Shown here: positions 32,901 through 47,900 of the stretch, in pieces | Position numbering within the stretch: the stretch's first letter is position 1 | How the letters are laid out: each line of letters opens with the position of its first letter | DNA from: Siphonodentalium dalli | Lineage: Eukaryota > Mollusca > Scaphopoda > Gadilida > Siphonodentaliidae | Length of the DNA stretch: 64,000 nt | Assembly (NCBI GenBank): GCA_032622095.1 | Contig: CP136068.1 | Location: 182,036,796-182,100,795 of the forward strand | Reading direction: 5' to 3' | The notes under the pieces: generated by a model | The model's database searches: none | Told to the model about the DNA's origin: nothing | What the model saw: only the letters and a program-made list of their open reading frames with translations | Made by a program: the position numbers and the translations under genes

Positions 32901-35900
32901 GATACTGGACTTTAGCTAGCCCTCCCCCAAACACGTTTTGGTACGAAAAATTACACATGTTTGATAACGTTGTTAAATTTTCCAATTGACCTTAATGGGA
33001 GCCATTGTGAAATGTGTACTGCAAGGTTTGTCCAGAGATACCGTTTAATTTATTGCAGATGTGTTCAACCATCAAGACCATACCAGTTACAACAACATAT
33101 TTTATTTATAACAGGTAATTATGCATGCATTGACATTGATTTTGTGGTACCAGAATATTTGCTACAAATAACACCTGACAAACTATATGATGCATATGGC
33201 TCAGTAGTTACGTGGACATCAGATGTATGAATAATTTGTACACGACATATATTATAGACTAACATATACACAACAAAATCAGTGTTACTGCCTTAGCGAT
33301 TGTCAGTGCCCTCTAAATCGACAAAACTATTAAGAAAATGGATATATTGTTTTATATTTCATAAACATAGTCTAACCATTGTCGCAATCGTAGGCTCAAG
33401 CACGTTATATGTCTTGGAGTTCCATACAATATTAGAATTAGGGGATAACGGTGTGGTGTTTTTTGATTTCGGGAAGGTACATGGCAAATTTATTGTGGCA
33501 AATTTAGTTAATAGGCGACGGCGGCCACATTATATTCGCCATGTACCGTTTCGAAATAGCAAAATCCCACACTGTTATCCCCATTCTAATGCTCTTCGAA
33601 CTTAAAAACGTCATTTAGACAAAAAATGCCTCGTAATTATCAACGAAATGTGCGGCCATAGAAAACACTCAGCCAATTCACGACTTTTTATTTTAAATTT
33701 AATGCGCTAGATAAAATATAGTCCCTCAATTAGCTTCGATCTTATCGTAAAAATGCTGACAAACATGAACAATTGCCACATCAAATAGAAATAAATATGC
33801 ACAACAATTATTAGTGTATGCATGTACCTGATGTCTTTTTCAGATGTTTACCACTTACAAATTGCGGTTTTGATTTTACCGCGAACTTGAAGTTGAATTG
33901 AAACAATGAGAAATTGTTTTATCAATGCGATGTATTTCACGCCGTGTCTGTCGCGGTTTCATGTCAAGAAATTTTGTCAAATAATATCGAGACACTGACG
34001 TTGGTGGGATATAACGGTGTGATGTTTTGTATTTTCTGAAAGTACATGTATACAGGGCAAATGTACTGACTGTCAATTTTCGACAAAAGCGACATCGCTG
34101 GTTTGTTTATATAGCAACGAGCTAGTAATGGACTCCAGTAGCAAGGGCGCCAACTCTATACGTCTACTCCGTAACGTCGCCGGCATGTACTGCGTAAGGT
34201 GACGTCATGGAGAGAAACGGAACAGTGAGCGGGCTGGATTGGGCATGGACGAGATTAGGAATTCAGCTAACGGCAATATTGGCGCGTATGAATATCTAAC
34301 ATTGAAGCGGTGAACCGGGCTATACAATGCGACAGGTTATTGATAAATAAACCCCCCGCAAATATGTGGTGTTTCCGGTGGTATATTGGCCTAAGTGCAT
34401 TAGAATTATGGATAACATCAATATAAACCGAGTATGTGACAGAAGATAGTTAAGTACGGAAGTACACACTGTTTATTGATCAGTTTGTTCCCTAGCAAAC
34501 GCGGACGCATGACGATTTTTTTATTGTTCGAAAACATTCTACCTGACTTAAAATCTTGAACACAATACGAACTGAATCTATATGTGCTCTATATATAAAA
34601 AGATAGTGTGAACAGAAGGTAGTTCGATTAGGGAATAAATAATGTATATGTGATCTATATATATAAAGATAGTGTGAACAGAAGGTAGTTCGATTAGGGA
34701 ATAAATAATGTATATGGGTGGCTTGTTTCCCGAAAGCCTGTGTCGCTTTACACAAAGTGGGTGATAAATAAGAAAGACGAGTTTGTTATGATATATTGAC
34801 CGCCTACACAATTGAAGTGTTAACGTTCAACACATCACGAATTGCATGAGTGCTCTCTATATGGAATGAGGGTGTGGGCAAAGCTAGGGTAGTATCAGCA
34901 CTTGCACGATGATTATGGATGGTTGGTTCGCGGAAACCTTAGCAGGATGGCAAATGACATGCAAAGGCGAATATTTTCTTTGTTTTGTGGAACCCCATAA
35001 ATCATTTACACGCTTGAACACCACCATGCACTGAAGCTGTATGCTCTTAATATTAACTGACAGCGTAGATATATCAAGGAATATACAATGTATATAGGTA
35101 TTTTGGCGGCTGACAAACATGACAGTTGAACTTTCTTTGCTTTGGGGCCCACAAACCCATTCATAGTCTTACACGCACATGAAACTGAAATGATATGTTC
35201 CTAATATTAACTGAGGGTGTAGACAGATGGTAGTTATATCAGGAACTACACATCATTAATGGATGGGGTGGATCACGATTGACGAATTATCACTGTTGTC
35301 GGGGACCTCTTAACTGATCTGAATTTTTTTTATTGTGAAATATACCCAACAATCAACAACAGATTAGTGGTATGTGTTTTATGTTCCTACATCGCTCGGA
35401 TAGTCATAATTTAAATTGATCATATGTTTCGATTCACTTTTCCACTATAGTATGACAGTGATACCGCGGAATTTCATCGGGGAACGGCGTGATAAATAGA
35501 CGGGCATAATATATGCCTATTTTAAATGTGAATGGCCTGGTTTTTCGAGGCCAGTAGAACCGTTTCAATGGTCGTTCACGATATGTGCCAATTTAAAAAA
35601 ACAGCATATTACATGCCACTTTAATGATTATTCTGAGCCCGGAATTTGTAGATTCCATCAATTTAGATCGGGTGTCTTGTGCTGCTAATTTATTAGAGCA
35701 ATTGTATCAGTCATATTTTGAACAAGCATAGTATATGCCATTGTTGTGCATTTTGTATGTGGAATTATTTTCTATTTGCATATTATATGCGACCTTGAAA
35801 GACATGACCTGTCTGTGACAGCGCATTCAAAGGCAGACATGTTAAGTGTGAAGTCTATACGTTTTGTTACAGGCTATATACACAGAGTGCACCCTGTGGT

Positions 35901-38900
35901 CTGGATAAAACTGGTTTAATCAGGTTCACCCTGTTACATGATATATTTACACATGTGGTGGACATCGTGTCCTGTGTAGCTTTAATTATATATGATACTT
36001 TGATACTCATACTCTGTTAGATTTGGAGAATAATGAAGTGATTTGCTTGCCATGGTGTTTACATTGCATAATCTGCCACTGTGATGTGGAACAATTCCAA
36101 GTTTATATGTTTTTAGTTTGTGGGAATATGCTCAACAGTTCAATAGTTTTATTTTTAGATGTTTTGACACATCGATCATATACATTGTATGTATTTGTGT
36201 TCAGTACGCCATATTTGTTGGGATCTGGTGATACATGTATATGTTCATTCCATGTTAGCGTGATAAAGCATAGTACACACCTCTCTTCACGGATATATGG
36301 GTTGATATAATGGTGCATGCTAGTAGTCTCGCATGCGTGTATATTCACCAAATACAGAGAATAATATCATATGACATTAGTAGTCCCTATGGGTCTTACA
36401 GGAATATGAGTGCATGGTACCCATTGGATTACCCACATGAATGGATGAATTCAATTTGAATATCAGTTGGCCCCACTGTGCACACGCATTGCTAGTTGGG
36501 AATGTCAGCCATGTTATAGCTAGAGTGATGAATGATCGTCACATCAGGGGCATACAAGTACATTCACTGATGGCTCTAAGATTGACTCAAAAGTTTCAGC
36601 AGATGTTGTTTGTGACGACCATATCATTTATCGACGCCTCCCTGATCATTCGTCTATATTCACTGCAGAGGCTTTGGTCATATTTTTGGCACTCGAGTTC
36701 ATTGCAACTAAGTATTATCAGAATAGTATCATATATACAGATTCACTATCATGCATAAAAGCAATTACTCATCAAAAAATGGGACATGCAATAATTGAAG
36801 AAATGCAATACATTCATCACACATTGATCATGAACAAATTTGATATTTCATTTTGCTGGATACCCGCTCATGTGGGGATTTCTGGTAATGAATGAGCTGA
36901 CAAAGCTGCAAAGGCAGCACTAGAAAAGAATCCAGTTGACGACAAAATTATACATAGTGACATACGTTGTCGAATAAACAGTTTCTGAAGCACGAATGGC
37001 AACAAAGATGGGATAATCAATCCGATAATTAACTGCGTGAAATTCAACATTCAGTTGATCCTACTTCTCTTCACCAACTTAATCGAGGAGAGGGTGTTGT
37101 TTTAACCCGCTGTAAGATTGGACATTCATTTCTCACTCACAATTTTTTATTAACAAATGAAGTTGCACCAACATGTGATTGCCATGGTAATCCTTTATTG
37201 ACTATGGAACATATTTTTATCCATTGTAGTAAATATACTAATGCAAGGGGCAGTACTTCCCCAACCTCAACATGCATTCCATATTCACAGATTGTAAAAC
37301 AGTTATTTATTTTCTAAGCGAGATTGATATTCTAGGAACAATTTAAATGAACTTGCATTTGAATATAATGTAGAAAACGTTATTTTATTTTGCATATTCG
37401 ACAAAAGTTATTTTGAATGTCTTTTTTTACTTGCATATAGCTACATATGTTTTGTATTCTCTTCCACTGTCTTTTCATCACTTCGCTTTTCTTTTGATTC
37501 CGTATATGCGCGTCATGATGTGGCTTAACGGCTAAAACGACGTAAACATCTAGCTAAAAAAAATAAAATATATATATATATATTTAAAGGTGTGTGGCAC
37601 GGGCTCAGTGGAATAAATCACTCCCTTCTTTCACTGTCCTTTTAGTTGGTGAGCATTAAATGTGAGTCACCATTCCGTGTTTGCCTTGAGGGCTGATTGA
37701 AATGCTACGTCGAGGAGTCATTTAAGCATACCGATGCTGGTAAATGAATTAATAAATTGCCATTAAATAAATAAACAAAGGTTAAACAAACATATTTTCT
37801 TTCAAAACGGTGATAAGTGTTTTCTCCTATTTTCGAGCCTAATTGACACTCTAAGCTATCTGCATAGTACAGACGTTACTCTCCATTGTAGTTGCATAAC
37901 TCAATGCACAGTGCGTTGAAGCCACTGACAAACCGAGCCAAACACTACCAAACACAGACACCTTGTAAAAAGTTATATGTTTATATTATGCGGATAATTA
38001 GTTGTCAGACATCTCTCTAAAACCGATTCTACGTTCAAAAGTTTTAAAATAAAAACTTTCTGTCATTGTCTTTGAAGTTGGTTCACATTAAATGTGTGTC
38101 GCCACAGCGAGCTTGCATTGAGGGCTGATTTAAATGTTCCGCCAATGGGATCATTTAAGTATACCGATGCTGGTAAATAAATTAAGAAATTGCCATTAAA
38201 TAAATAAACAAAGGTTAAACAAACATATTTCTTTCAAAAAGGTGATGAGTGTTTTCTCATGTTTGAGCCTAATTGACAGTATAATATATCTGCATGGTAC
38301 AAAAGTTATTCTCCATTGTAGTTCCATAACTCCATGCACAATGTTTTGAAGCCACTGGCAATCCGAGCCAAAAACACTATGCAACACAATCACCTTTTAA
38401 AATGTTATATGTTATATTATGCAGATAATTATCGATTCGACGTCCGAAATATTTAGAATAAAAACTGATTTAACCCTTTCAGAGCCAGGTCCGATTTGTG
38501 TATCAACCCATATACCCTGTGTCAATGCATTCTCTTATATATGCGAGTCGACCATAGGTTGCCTCGCATATATAAGACAATATATTGGCCTAACAATTTT
38601 TCATCATTTGTTATTATTTTTTTTACAATTTTGATAATTTGTTCTTGTATTCTTTAACAGACTTATTTTGTAGGTTAAGTGCCAGGGAATCTTACGTTTT
38701 TCATGGGCATGAAACTTATTACTATGAATACTTGGTGATAGTTTTGAGTTATAACATCCCCCTAAGGTTTGATCCAGTTTGTTTTAAAATTCGCTATAGC
38801 ATGCTTAAGCATACCCAAAAAAAGGCCGATTTTACAAACCGTAAATTAGGGTCGATGAGATCGGCCCCTGACACTGAAAGGTTTAAATTAAACAAGTGTA

Positions 38901-41900
38901 TGTGCCACAAAATAATGTAAATAATGGGGCATTCGCCATGAAAACTGAGATGTTCACACGACGACGTAAACATCGTGGGAAATGTGGGAGATAGAAAAAG
39001 AGAACAATATGGTGTCCCCTACCATTAGGGGAAACCATTTTGCTGATGAATATTAGATACTGAACTAACCAAGTTTCGCTCTCTGACTAGCTTATCATTA
39101 AGATTCTGATGCTTCTTAAATGCGATTATCACTTTTTGGTGAGTGGTTCAGCTCCTTCCAACTTGATCTCCTTCTCCCTGCGTATTCGCACAACGAGGAA
39201 GACATATCAAGCTGTTGGGTGGAGCTGTTTGATAAACATTAATTCCACAAGGAATTTTAGTGTGGATATCCAAACTTCTTCTCGCTGCAGTCTCATAAAT
39301 TTAGAGTCCTGTTTCAGAGAGGCACTATCTCTATGGCATGAAACGAAAATAACTGATAACGTTATGTCCCGGTGAACATAAATGGTTGGCGACTGGCTTG
39401 TCCAGTCCAACTTCTGCTTGAGAGATGTAACCTCATGCGGATTATGAGTTCAGTTTTGGTCTTACCTACATATTGAAATATTCAAAACTGACAGGTTATA
39501 AGATAAATTAAATTTGCAGAGTAGCAATCATTTGATGAGTGATCCGATATTGAACGCGAAATTACCTATCTGAATATATTGTCTGGTGTTCTTGGCGGAC
39601 ACTTCTTTTTGCAGTAAGTGAAATGTCAGTTCGAGAAGTAGCGGCCGTTCGGGTGCAGTTTGAAAGGAAATGAATGTGATTTAAACCGATGAAATTCGAA
39701 ATTAGTTTCAGATTTAATTTTTCTGAGTTGGCGTTTTGAATAGTCTCGATTAATAAGATATTGAAAGAGAATGTTACAAGCTTTATTAAGATCATGTTCA
39801 TCTGAACAAATTATGAGAAAGCGGATAATTTGAGATTTGATGAGGCCATTAAGAAGTCTTGAGGATGAAATGAGCTTTGATGTAATAAGGCATGAGTATC
39901 AGTTTCCTTGAAGAAGACCTTTGTGTCTAATAAACCCTGTTCACGGAAACGATGGCCCTTAAAACTCTAGAAAATTAGCTGATGAATTTGAGACCCACTT
40001 TATTTTGTTTCGTTTGCAGGCCTCGGGAAGACCAATCAGCTCAAATCCGGTCTACAGCTACGTCGGCGTGCCGGTACGTATTGCATATATATAGTATACA
40101 CCCATAGTAGCCGAGAATACAAAATTTTCACCACGAGTGGAATTGCGGTTTTAACCACGAGCCTTTTGGCGAGTGGTTAAAACCACAATACCACGAATGG
40201 TGAACAAATTGTACTCTCGGGTACTATGCGTGTATTTTATTTATGCCCCATAATTATTATTTTTGTAATATTGTTCGCGAATTCAACTACTCCGCTGTTT
40301 ACTTTGAATGTGTATCCACACCCAGAAACACACACAGGACGCTATAAGGAATGTGCGTCACGCGTAGTGATGCTTACATTAACGTCATGACGTCATCCTA
40401 TTTCAGAGTGATCAGTCACTTGGAAATGTCATTCATATGTTTCCTATTTAATATAGCACTAGCGAGATACATTTGATTGAAATTCGTGCAATTTGCCTCA
40501 TATCTAATTGATATCATGACAACTTCCAATTTCAAATGAATGTGACAAAGGAACTATTTTGCTATCTACGATGTAGTAGTACTACCATTGGACACGTTTA
40601 ACACATGAAATTACGTTGAAAATTTACACCCACAGTAGAAATTTATACCCACAGTAGGAAGCTGTATACCCATAGTAGGGTGTAAAGATGACATTTACAA
40701 AATAGGTGTTATACACACAATAGAACATGTAATTATGGTATATACATCGATACAGTTCTGAAGAATGGACATGTCCATAGCTGGCGATCAAACACAGTTG
40801 TTAACATACATGGTATAGCAATCAGCCGGTCGCTTGATGCAATGACAATTATGTGCTCTCCCTAGTTTTGATATCCGCGCATATGTGTTAAAACGCCAAT
40901 ATTCAACCAACTGTTGTGCTGTCAAATCATAGTGTATTTAAATTTCAATTTAAGCCAAGTTGGACATTCATCGATGATTATAACAATGTATTTCATTTTG
41001 CGTGACATTTGTCATAATTTTCACTATCAGTGGCGAAACTTCTGTTGAACTAATATAACTATTTCTGTACCCAAGCAACCGTAAGCTTTCCATCTAATTA
41101 ATATGCGTAGAAATCTACATTCGCTTAATTATACTTCCATGGTAGTTGACAATTTCAAAGTCCCGTCACCTAATTTCGAGGCAGGGGTGGGGTGACTTGC
41201 AAACACTTCAGATCAACATATACATGTCATGACAACACATATGCACCATGCGTAACATTTAATGTCAGTAAACTGCGATTCTTTCAGTTCATGATTTTAA
41301 CCATTATTATACTTCCATGGTGTAACCAAGGAAGTATATTGTTTTTCTATTGACGCCATTTTTGGTTTAATTGGAAATACTCAGAAACTAATGGCAGTAG
41401 GACCGCGAAATCGCTAGCGAATATAGGCATTTAAGCTCTACTTAAAATAAGGGTATCCGAATTTCGGCCCATCGTTTATTCGCCCTTTTCCGAATAATTT
41501 TCATTATTATTATACTTAGCCATTTTTCGGCGACTTAATCTCTGAAAGTATGAGGAGTACAGAACTAATATTTGGTACGTATGTTGGGGGTATTGAGATT
41601 TATCTAACTGTCGTATAGCGAATATTGCCCGCGTTTACTCCGCGGCGTTATCTCCCTTTATCTGAAAAAAATGTCACTTTACTATCTCGGAAATTATGAC
41701 GAACAGGGCATCCATATTTGGACCGTGTGCACACCTCGATATGCCCTTCTGCCCCCGGGCATCAAAACTTGTGTCCGAACTTTCCCTGCGGAGTGACCAT
41801 CCATAAATAGGCAAACCTCTATTTCATTGTACTATAATTTGGTTGACATTCACCTATGTAAGTGTATGGATTTCCTGAACGAAAACAAACCCACACCAGA

Positions 41901-44900
41901 AAGGATTTTTAAAATCCGAGAAGAAATGCAAGAGTTACAGGACCTCAAAGTTTGCAATTTGGGCCCATGTGCTTGTCGACACATCTCCGAAGATGTCGAA
42001 CTTTGGATGCCACCTGATACCCCAGTGTGTGCGGACTGAAGAGATCATGCGGTGTGCCAAATTTTGCAAGTATCGGTAGTGTTGTGGGTCAGGTGAGGGG
42101 CGGTCCGTCGTACCAATCTTTATTCTTCTCAGAATCAAATGAAACTTGTAATATAACATCTACTTCGTCAGCCGATCTAGACACTGAACGAATTTCGAAA
42201 ATCCACTGAAAAATGACAGAGTTACGGGCCATCAAACTATGCAAATTTGGGCCCATGTGCTTGTCGACACATTTCCTCCGAAGATGTCGAACTGTGGATG
42301 CCATCTGATACACAGTACGTGCGGCCTGAACAGAGCATGCGGTGTGGCCAGTGTCGGTTAAGTGTTGTTGGTCAGGTGATGGGTGGTCCGTCGTACAAAA
42401 TTGGAATATACCATCTACAATACACGTTGATCACAAAACTGAAAACAGATCGTCAATCCGTCGGAAAATGGCGGAGATTTGGGCCCTCAAAATTTGAATT
42501 TGGGCCCATGTGCTTTCCAATAACCAAACTGTTGTTCGTCTCCGAATCATTTGAAAGATATGCCATACAATCTCTGTGAGTAGAAGATCACAAAACTGAA
42601 ACATATTTTAAAATCAACTGGATAATGTCGAAGTTACTGGCCCTCAAAATTCGCCTTTTGGGTCGGAGTTGACAATTTCACAGTCCCGTCACCTAATTTC
42701 GAGGCTGGGTGGGGTGACTTGCAAACACTTCAGATCAACATATACATGCCAGAACAACATATATGCACCATGCGTAACATTTTATGTCAGTAAACTGCGA
42801 TTCTTTCAGTTCATGATTGTACCCATTATTACACTACCATGGTGTGACCAAGGAAGTATATTGTTTTTCTATTGACGCCATTTTTGGTTTAATTGGAAAT
42901 ACTCAGAAACTAATGGCAGTAGGAACGCGAAATCTCTAGCGAATATAGGCATTGAACGTCTACTTAAAATAAGGTATCCGAATTTCGGACCATCGTTTCT
43001 TTACAGAGTTATCGCCCTTTTCCGAATAGTTTTCAATATTATTATACTTAACAATTTTTCGGCGCCTTAATCTCTGAAAGTATGAGGAGTACAGAACTAA
43101 TATTTGGTACGTATGTTGGGGGCATCGAGTTCTAACTAATTGTCATATAGCGAATATTGTCCGCTTTTACCCCGCGGAGTTACCTCCCTTTATCTGAAAA
43201 AATGTCATTTTACTATCTCGGAAATTAAGACGAACAGGACATCCATATTTGGACCGTATGCAAACCTCGATATGCCCTTCTGCCCCCGGGAATCAAAACT
43301 TGTGTCCGCGCTTTCCCTGCGGAGTTACCGACCATAACTAGGCAAATTCAACCTAAAACAAAAGCGGAAAAGTACCCAAAAATTCAAACATTGAGATAAC
43401 AACTATTTGGCGAGTGGACATGGTTAGCAGTATTCACGCGCAACTTTAGTATGATTGTATAAGCTTTAGAGTTGATCGTTTACTCCTGGTAGCGTGTAAC
43501 GTTCTTAACGGGTGATATATATTACTCAAATTCAAACACACTCTTCTTGACGCCAAATTCAGACGGGTTTATCAAGGAGCAAGGCTAATGCATGAGCAAG
43601 TACAACGATATACAATAGGTATTCCCCAAAGATTCACTACTACTATGCTCTACTATGAAAGCAACCTGCCCGATGGAGAGCGAGTACGCCTTTGGAAAGT
43701 CGAGCCTTTCGGCAAATTCCACCGAAACTCGTAAAAGGGAAAACAATGGAAAATAGTGTTGTATATTTTGAACACTGCATTTGTTTTGTAGTATATACGG
43801 GCACCATTAGCTTTAGAGCGGACGGGTAAGCACTCAGCTAGCATTATCGATTGTGGTAGATTTATCTCTCGATTACAGTTAACTCTATTACCAAGACGTT
43901 AATGACTATTGTGTAGCGACGACACACTGAAATACTAATTAATTATTTCATTAACCAAGCGGTCTTTTCTCCGCCATTAAAACTAAAAGATTCTGAAACC
44001 GAAACTGAAAGAACTATCCAATAAATGCGAAATAACAGAGTTATTGTACATGAATATGCTTTACACCATTTTGATCCACATGTCGATTACGATATGATCA
44101 GACATGTCGTGACCGTTGAACATGTTTTGGACGTCCTAAATGTATCCCTAACGAACAAAAATGAACTGATTGGCTGGGGTGAAAAGTGGCTCAGTTGGTC
44201 AGTACCATGCTGCATTATTGTGGAATGGAACGTGACAACCATTGGGAATTGTACAGTTCTATGTGCACTCGATTATATTCCCTGATCATCTGTCATAAAT
44301 TAGAATTGAACCCGCTGGAAATGTCACATGGAATCCCACTGGAATACGGGCGAAATCCCAGTGGATGACTTCGTCAAATCTTATCATGATTTTCTTTCTA
44401 AATCCTGCTGAGTATCTGGTGGTATTATCTGGTGGTATTATCTGGTGGCATCTGAGTATCTGGTGGTATTTCAGGATACCTGTGTCAAACATCCAGATCC
44501 ATTCCCGACGAAATCCAAATTGATTTCCACACTATTCACGATCACGTTCCGGTTATATGTTACATGAGTCGAAACGTTATGTGACATGCACTTAGCATGG
44601 CATATAGTCCGCAATTTGCAACTGATGATGATATTATAAAACAAATTCGCATCTTTTTAACTCATTGGGTGTAATTTTCAAACATTTATAAATTCTACTT
44701 TTGGCATTAAATGAAATCTTGTTGTTGTGGGGTACGTTCTAAAACTGTTTTCAAAATTCCAATAAACCGCTCCAGGATCCAGCTTCCACCTCACAATTCA
44801 TGTCGTCAGGACGAGGAGCAATTTGTTTGCTAGAAATTGGGACCTTCGTCGTGATCATATTTAACCTCGAATCTTCTCTAATATGCCTAGCAGACAACCT

Positions 44901-47900
44901 TCCCTTTCTGTTGACATCCATACATTTATGCACCACCTTCATTATGTGCGGAAATTATATGACGGATAGGTTATAAGCCATTATTTCTTTCACTCTACTT
45001 ATGTTGAAACACGGAAAGGCCGTAAGGTCCACCAGCCGGCGCTCCATTGTGACTTGTTATTGTTATTCCGGAGGGCCATATGTGTAATACATTGGCGACC
45101 TGACTATGTGGATGATACCATTAAAGCGGTCGCAGTTTATCTCAAATCCCGTTCAATATTCTGAACTTCATACTATTTACGATTAAATTGCAGTTTATTC
45201 CCTCAATAATCCAGGCTATAGTACCTAGCAATATACCATATAACCCCAGCTGCGATATTAACGTTCATGTACACAGTCATCTTAATCGTTCCTTTATATA
45301 AATCTTATCATGATTTTCTTTCTAAATCCTGCTGAGTATCTGGTCGTATTATCTGGTGGTATCATCTGGTGGTATCTGAGTGTCTTGATACATCTGTCAA
45401 ACATCCAGATCCAATCCCGACGAAATCCAAATTAATTTCCACACTATTCACGATCACGTTTCGGTTATGTGTTACCTGAGGCGAAACGTTATGTGACATG
45501 CACTTAGCATGGCATATAGTCAATTTCAGTATTTACCCGCATACAACTAGCCGTAGATAGCAACATTGCATCTTTCTCCGTATCCATTGATAGTAAATAT
45601 TCTAATGTCTGTACATGTATATAACCTGCATATAGAGTCCCAAGCGCTTCGGGCTACACCAGGGATGAAGCGCTATACAAATGCTATATATTATTATTAT
45701 TATAAACCTGGACTAATTGATGACATGATATGTCGGTAAGCTATATAAACCTGGACTAATTGATGACATGATATGTCGGTAAGTTATATCACAACCGAAC
45801 ACGAACAGATTAGACAGCTATGATAATTGTGGTAGCTCGTCAATAAGTGACTTCCCCAATATCGCAATCATCAACTCAGAATATTCCTACTCGACTTTCA
45901 AGGAACATCCCACTGACAAGAAAGAGACAAACAATCGAGTAACCAATAATCGATTTATCTAGACGTATACCCTCCATGTATATAATCCAGTTAAATGCAA
46001 CCATTGTGTGATACATAATTATATAGCCGTGCATTGTACAAGAAATCTTGACCGCCTATCGTAACATCTTTTCTTCTTTAAGGGGATGGCAGTAAGACAG
46101 TCTAGTCTGACTATGCCACCCCCTCGAATATACAATATAATATTTGTCAAATGTATTATTCATTAATATGTGTATATTGAAATAAAATATTCTATCCTAT
46201 CCTAACTTTCGAAAAAGTCAGTTCAAACTTTGACGTCACATACTGCATGGACGAAATGGTGGCCATGGTCAACCACAATTCTACAATGGCATGAATATCA
46301 ATCAGTGTTGCATACTAGTAAAATAGTAAATCGGGAAGAGGAGAGGTTTCAATTATATGAATGGATGCATAACTATATGTTTCAGGAGGATGGATACAAT
46401 AGGTATCCGATTCTTGGTGGATGGGTCGCCGGTCGCACAGTCAGGATCAGAGGTCGAATGGAGGGAGAACAGTGAGTAAGATGATCCTGACACATATTAT
46501 ATGCTATGAGTCGGTTGTGTCCATACTAACCGAGTTATGAGACCAACGTATTGGCCTGCGTATGAATTCCAATACGACACATTGAGACCTCGTAACTATA
46601 TGAAGGTCAATATGGAACTAACGTTATATGTTTCCCATAATTCTATACTAGCCTGTGCACGAGCGCCATATTCGCGTTTGAACATAATTTGGTGTTGGTT
46701 AGATTGTGATCTTTTGTTAGTTAGTTATTTTTTTTGTAACCATTATTTTTTTTTTAAATAACGTCGTTTCATAACCCCTATCAGGGTATTCTATGTCACC
46801 ACATCCAATATGGTTGAAATCGGTCCATCGATCTGGGAGAACAACAATACCCGACAGACCGTACTGGACCTTAATATCGGCATTGCTTCAAATTGGACTT
46901 AAGCCCATAGTGGACTAATACCCGTGTGTTAAACTGATTGCAAAAGAGTGAAGTCATATTTGCTCAAGTAAATAGCTTCTCACATTTCCCCGCAATGTAC
47001 AGTGTTGAATGGGACAACGAGACTCGCGCCTGTTATGAATCAGTATAGGATATAGGGCCAATTAATTTATATAAGTGCTGATAACTTTGAGTATAATAAA
47101 TGTTTATATCGTATTACATCTTGTGCTAATTTATCCCACAATAGGTGGCTAAACTTTTTAAAAGTGGCTAACAAAAATTTCGGAACACTGCTAAAGCCGC
47201 TATATCCTCCGCCAGGGTACCCGAAGTCAACATACCCGAAGTCAACATACCAAATTTTGTTGAAATCGGTTCAGGGGTCTGGGAGAAACATCAGAACAGA
47301 GACATACGTATCCTTCTATTATATGCATATACTTACATAGATAATAGATACAGATAATGATAAACCTGATTTCGTGTTGAAATTTGTCATGCATATGGGG
47401 AAATACATGGTTCAGTTTTGAAACTATATTTCTCTGTTGCGGTCAGTGAATTACGATGGAGTATGTAGACATATATATGACGTGATTGTGATAAAAGTGA
47501 TAAAAATTATTGTGAATTTATTTAGTAAACGGTATAACAAGAAGAAACTCTAGTACTTTTGAGTTGATTCCGAAACCGATCTGATTCGTGACCGAGATAA
47601 ATACAACCCGGTCACTAATGAGAAAATTTCAGGTGTCCACTCAATAACTCCAGCTTTCATCTAGTTTTCAAACCCAAACCACGCTGGTCAGTGTTCTACA
47701 CACGTTGTTAAATTATCCCGTGTGTGTAAACTGGTCTGAGTCGGCGATTCTAGTTTAAAGTGAGACTATACTCAAACGCTGTTGTTGGTTGCAGTATTAT
47801 CTGCTTTGCTTTATAGAAAAAGGTAGCCATGTTTCCATTGTTTGACTGCTGAGAACAAAGTAATATGACAGATGGCCGAATGCGAAAACAGTACACTCAC

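Noticed and set aside
32961-33230. Cys-containing 89-codon ORF as a possible extra exon of the galectin gene
   Set aside because: No acceptor or donor of suitable phase was evident, and the gene is already continuous without it.
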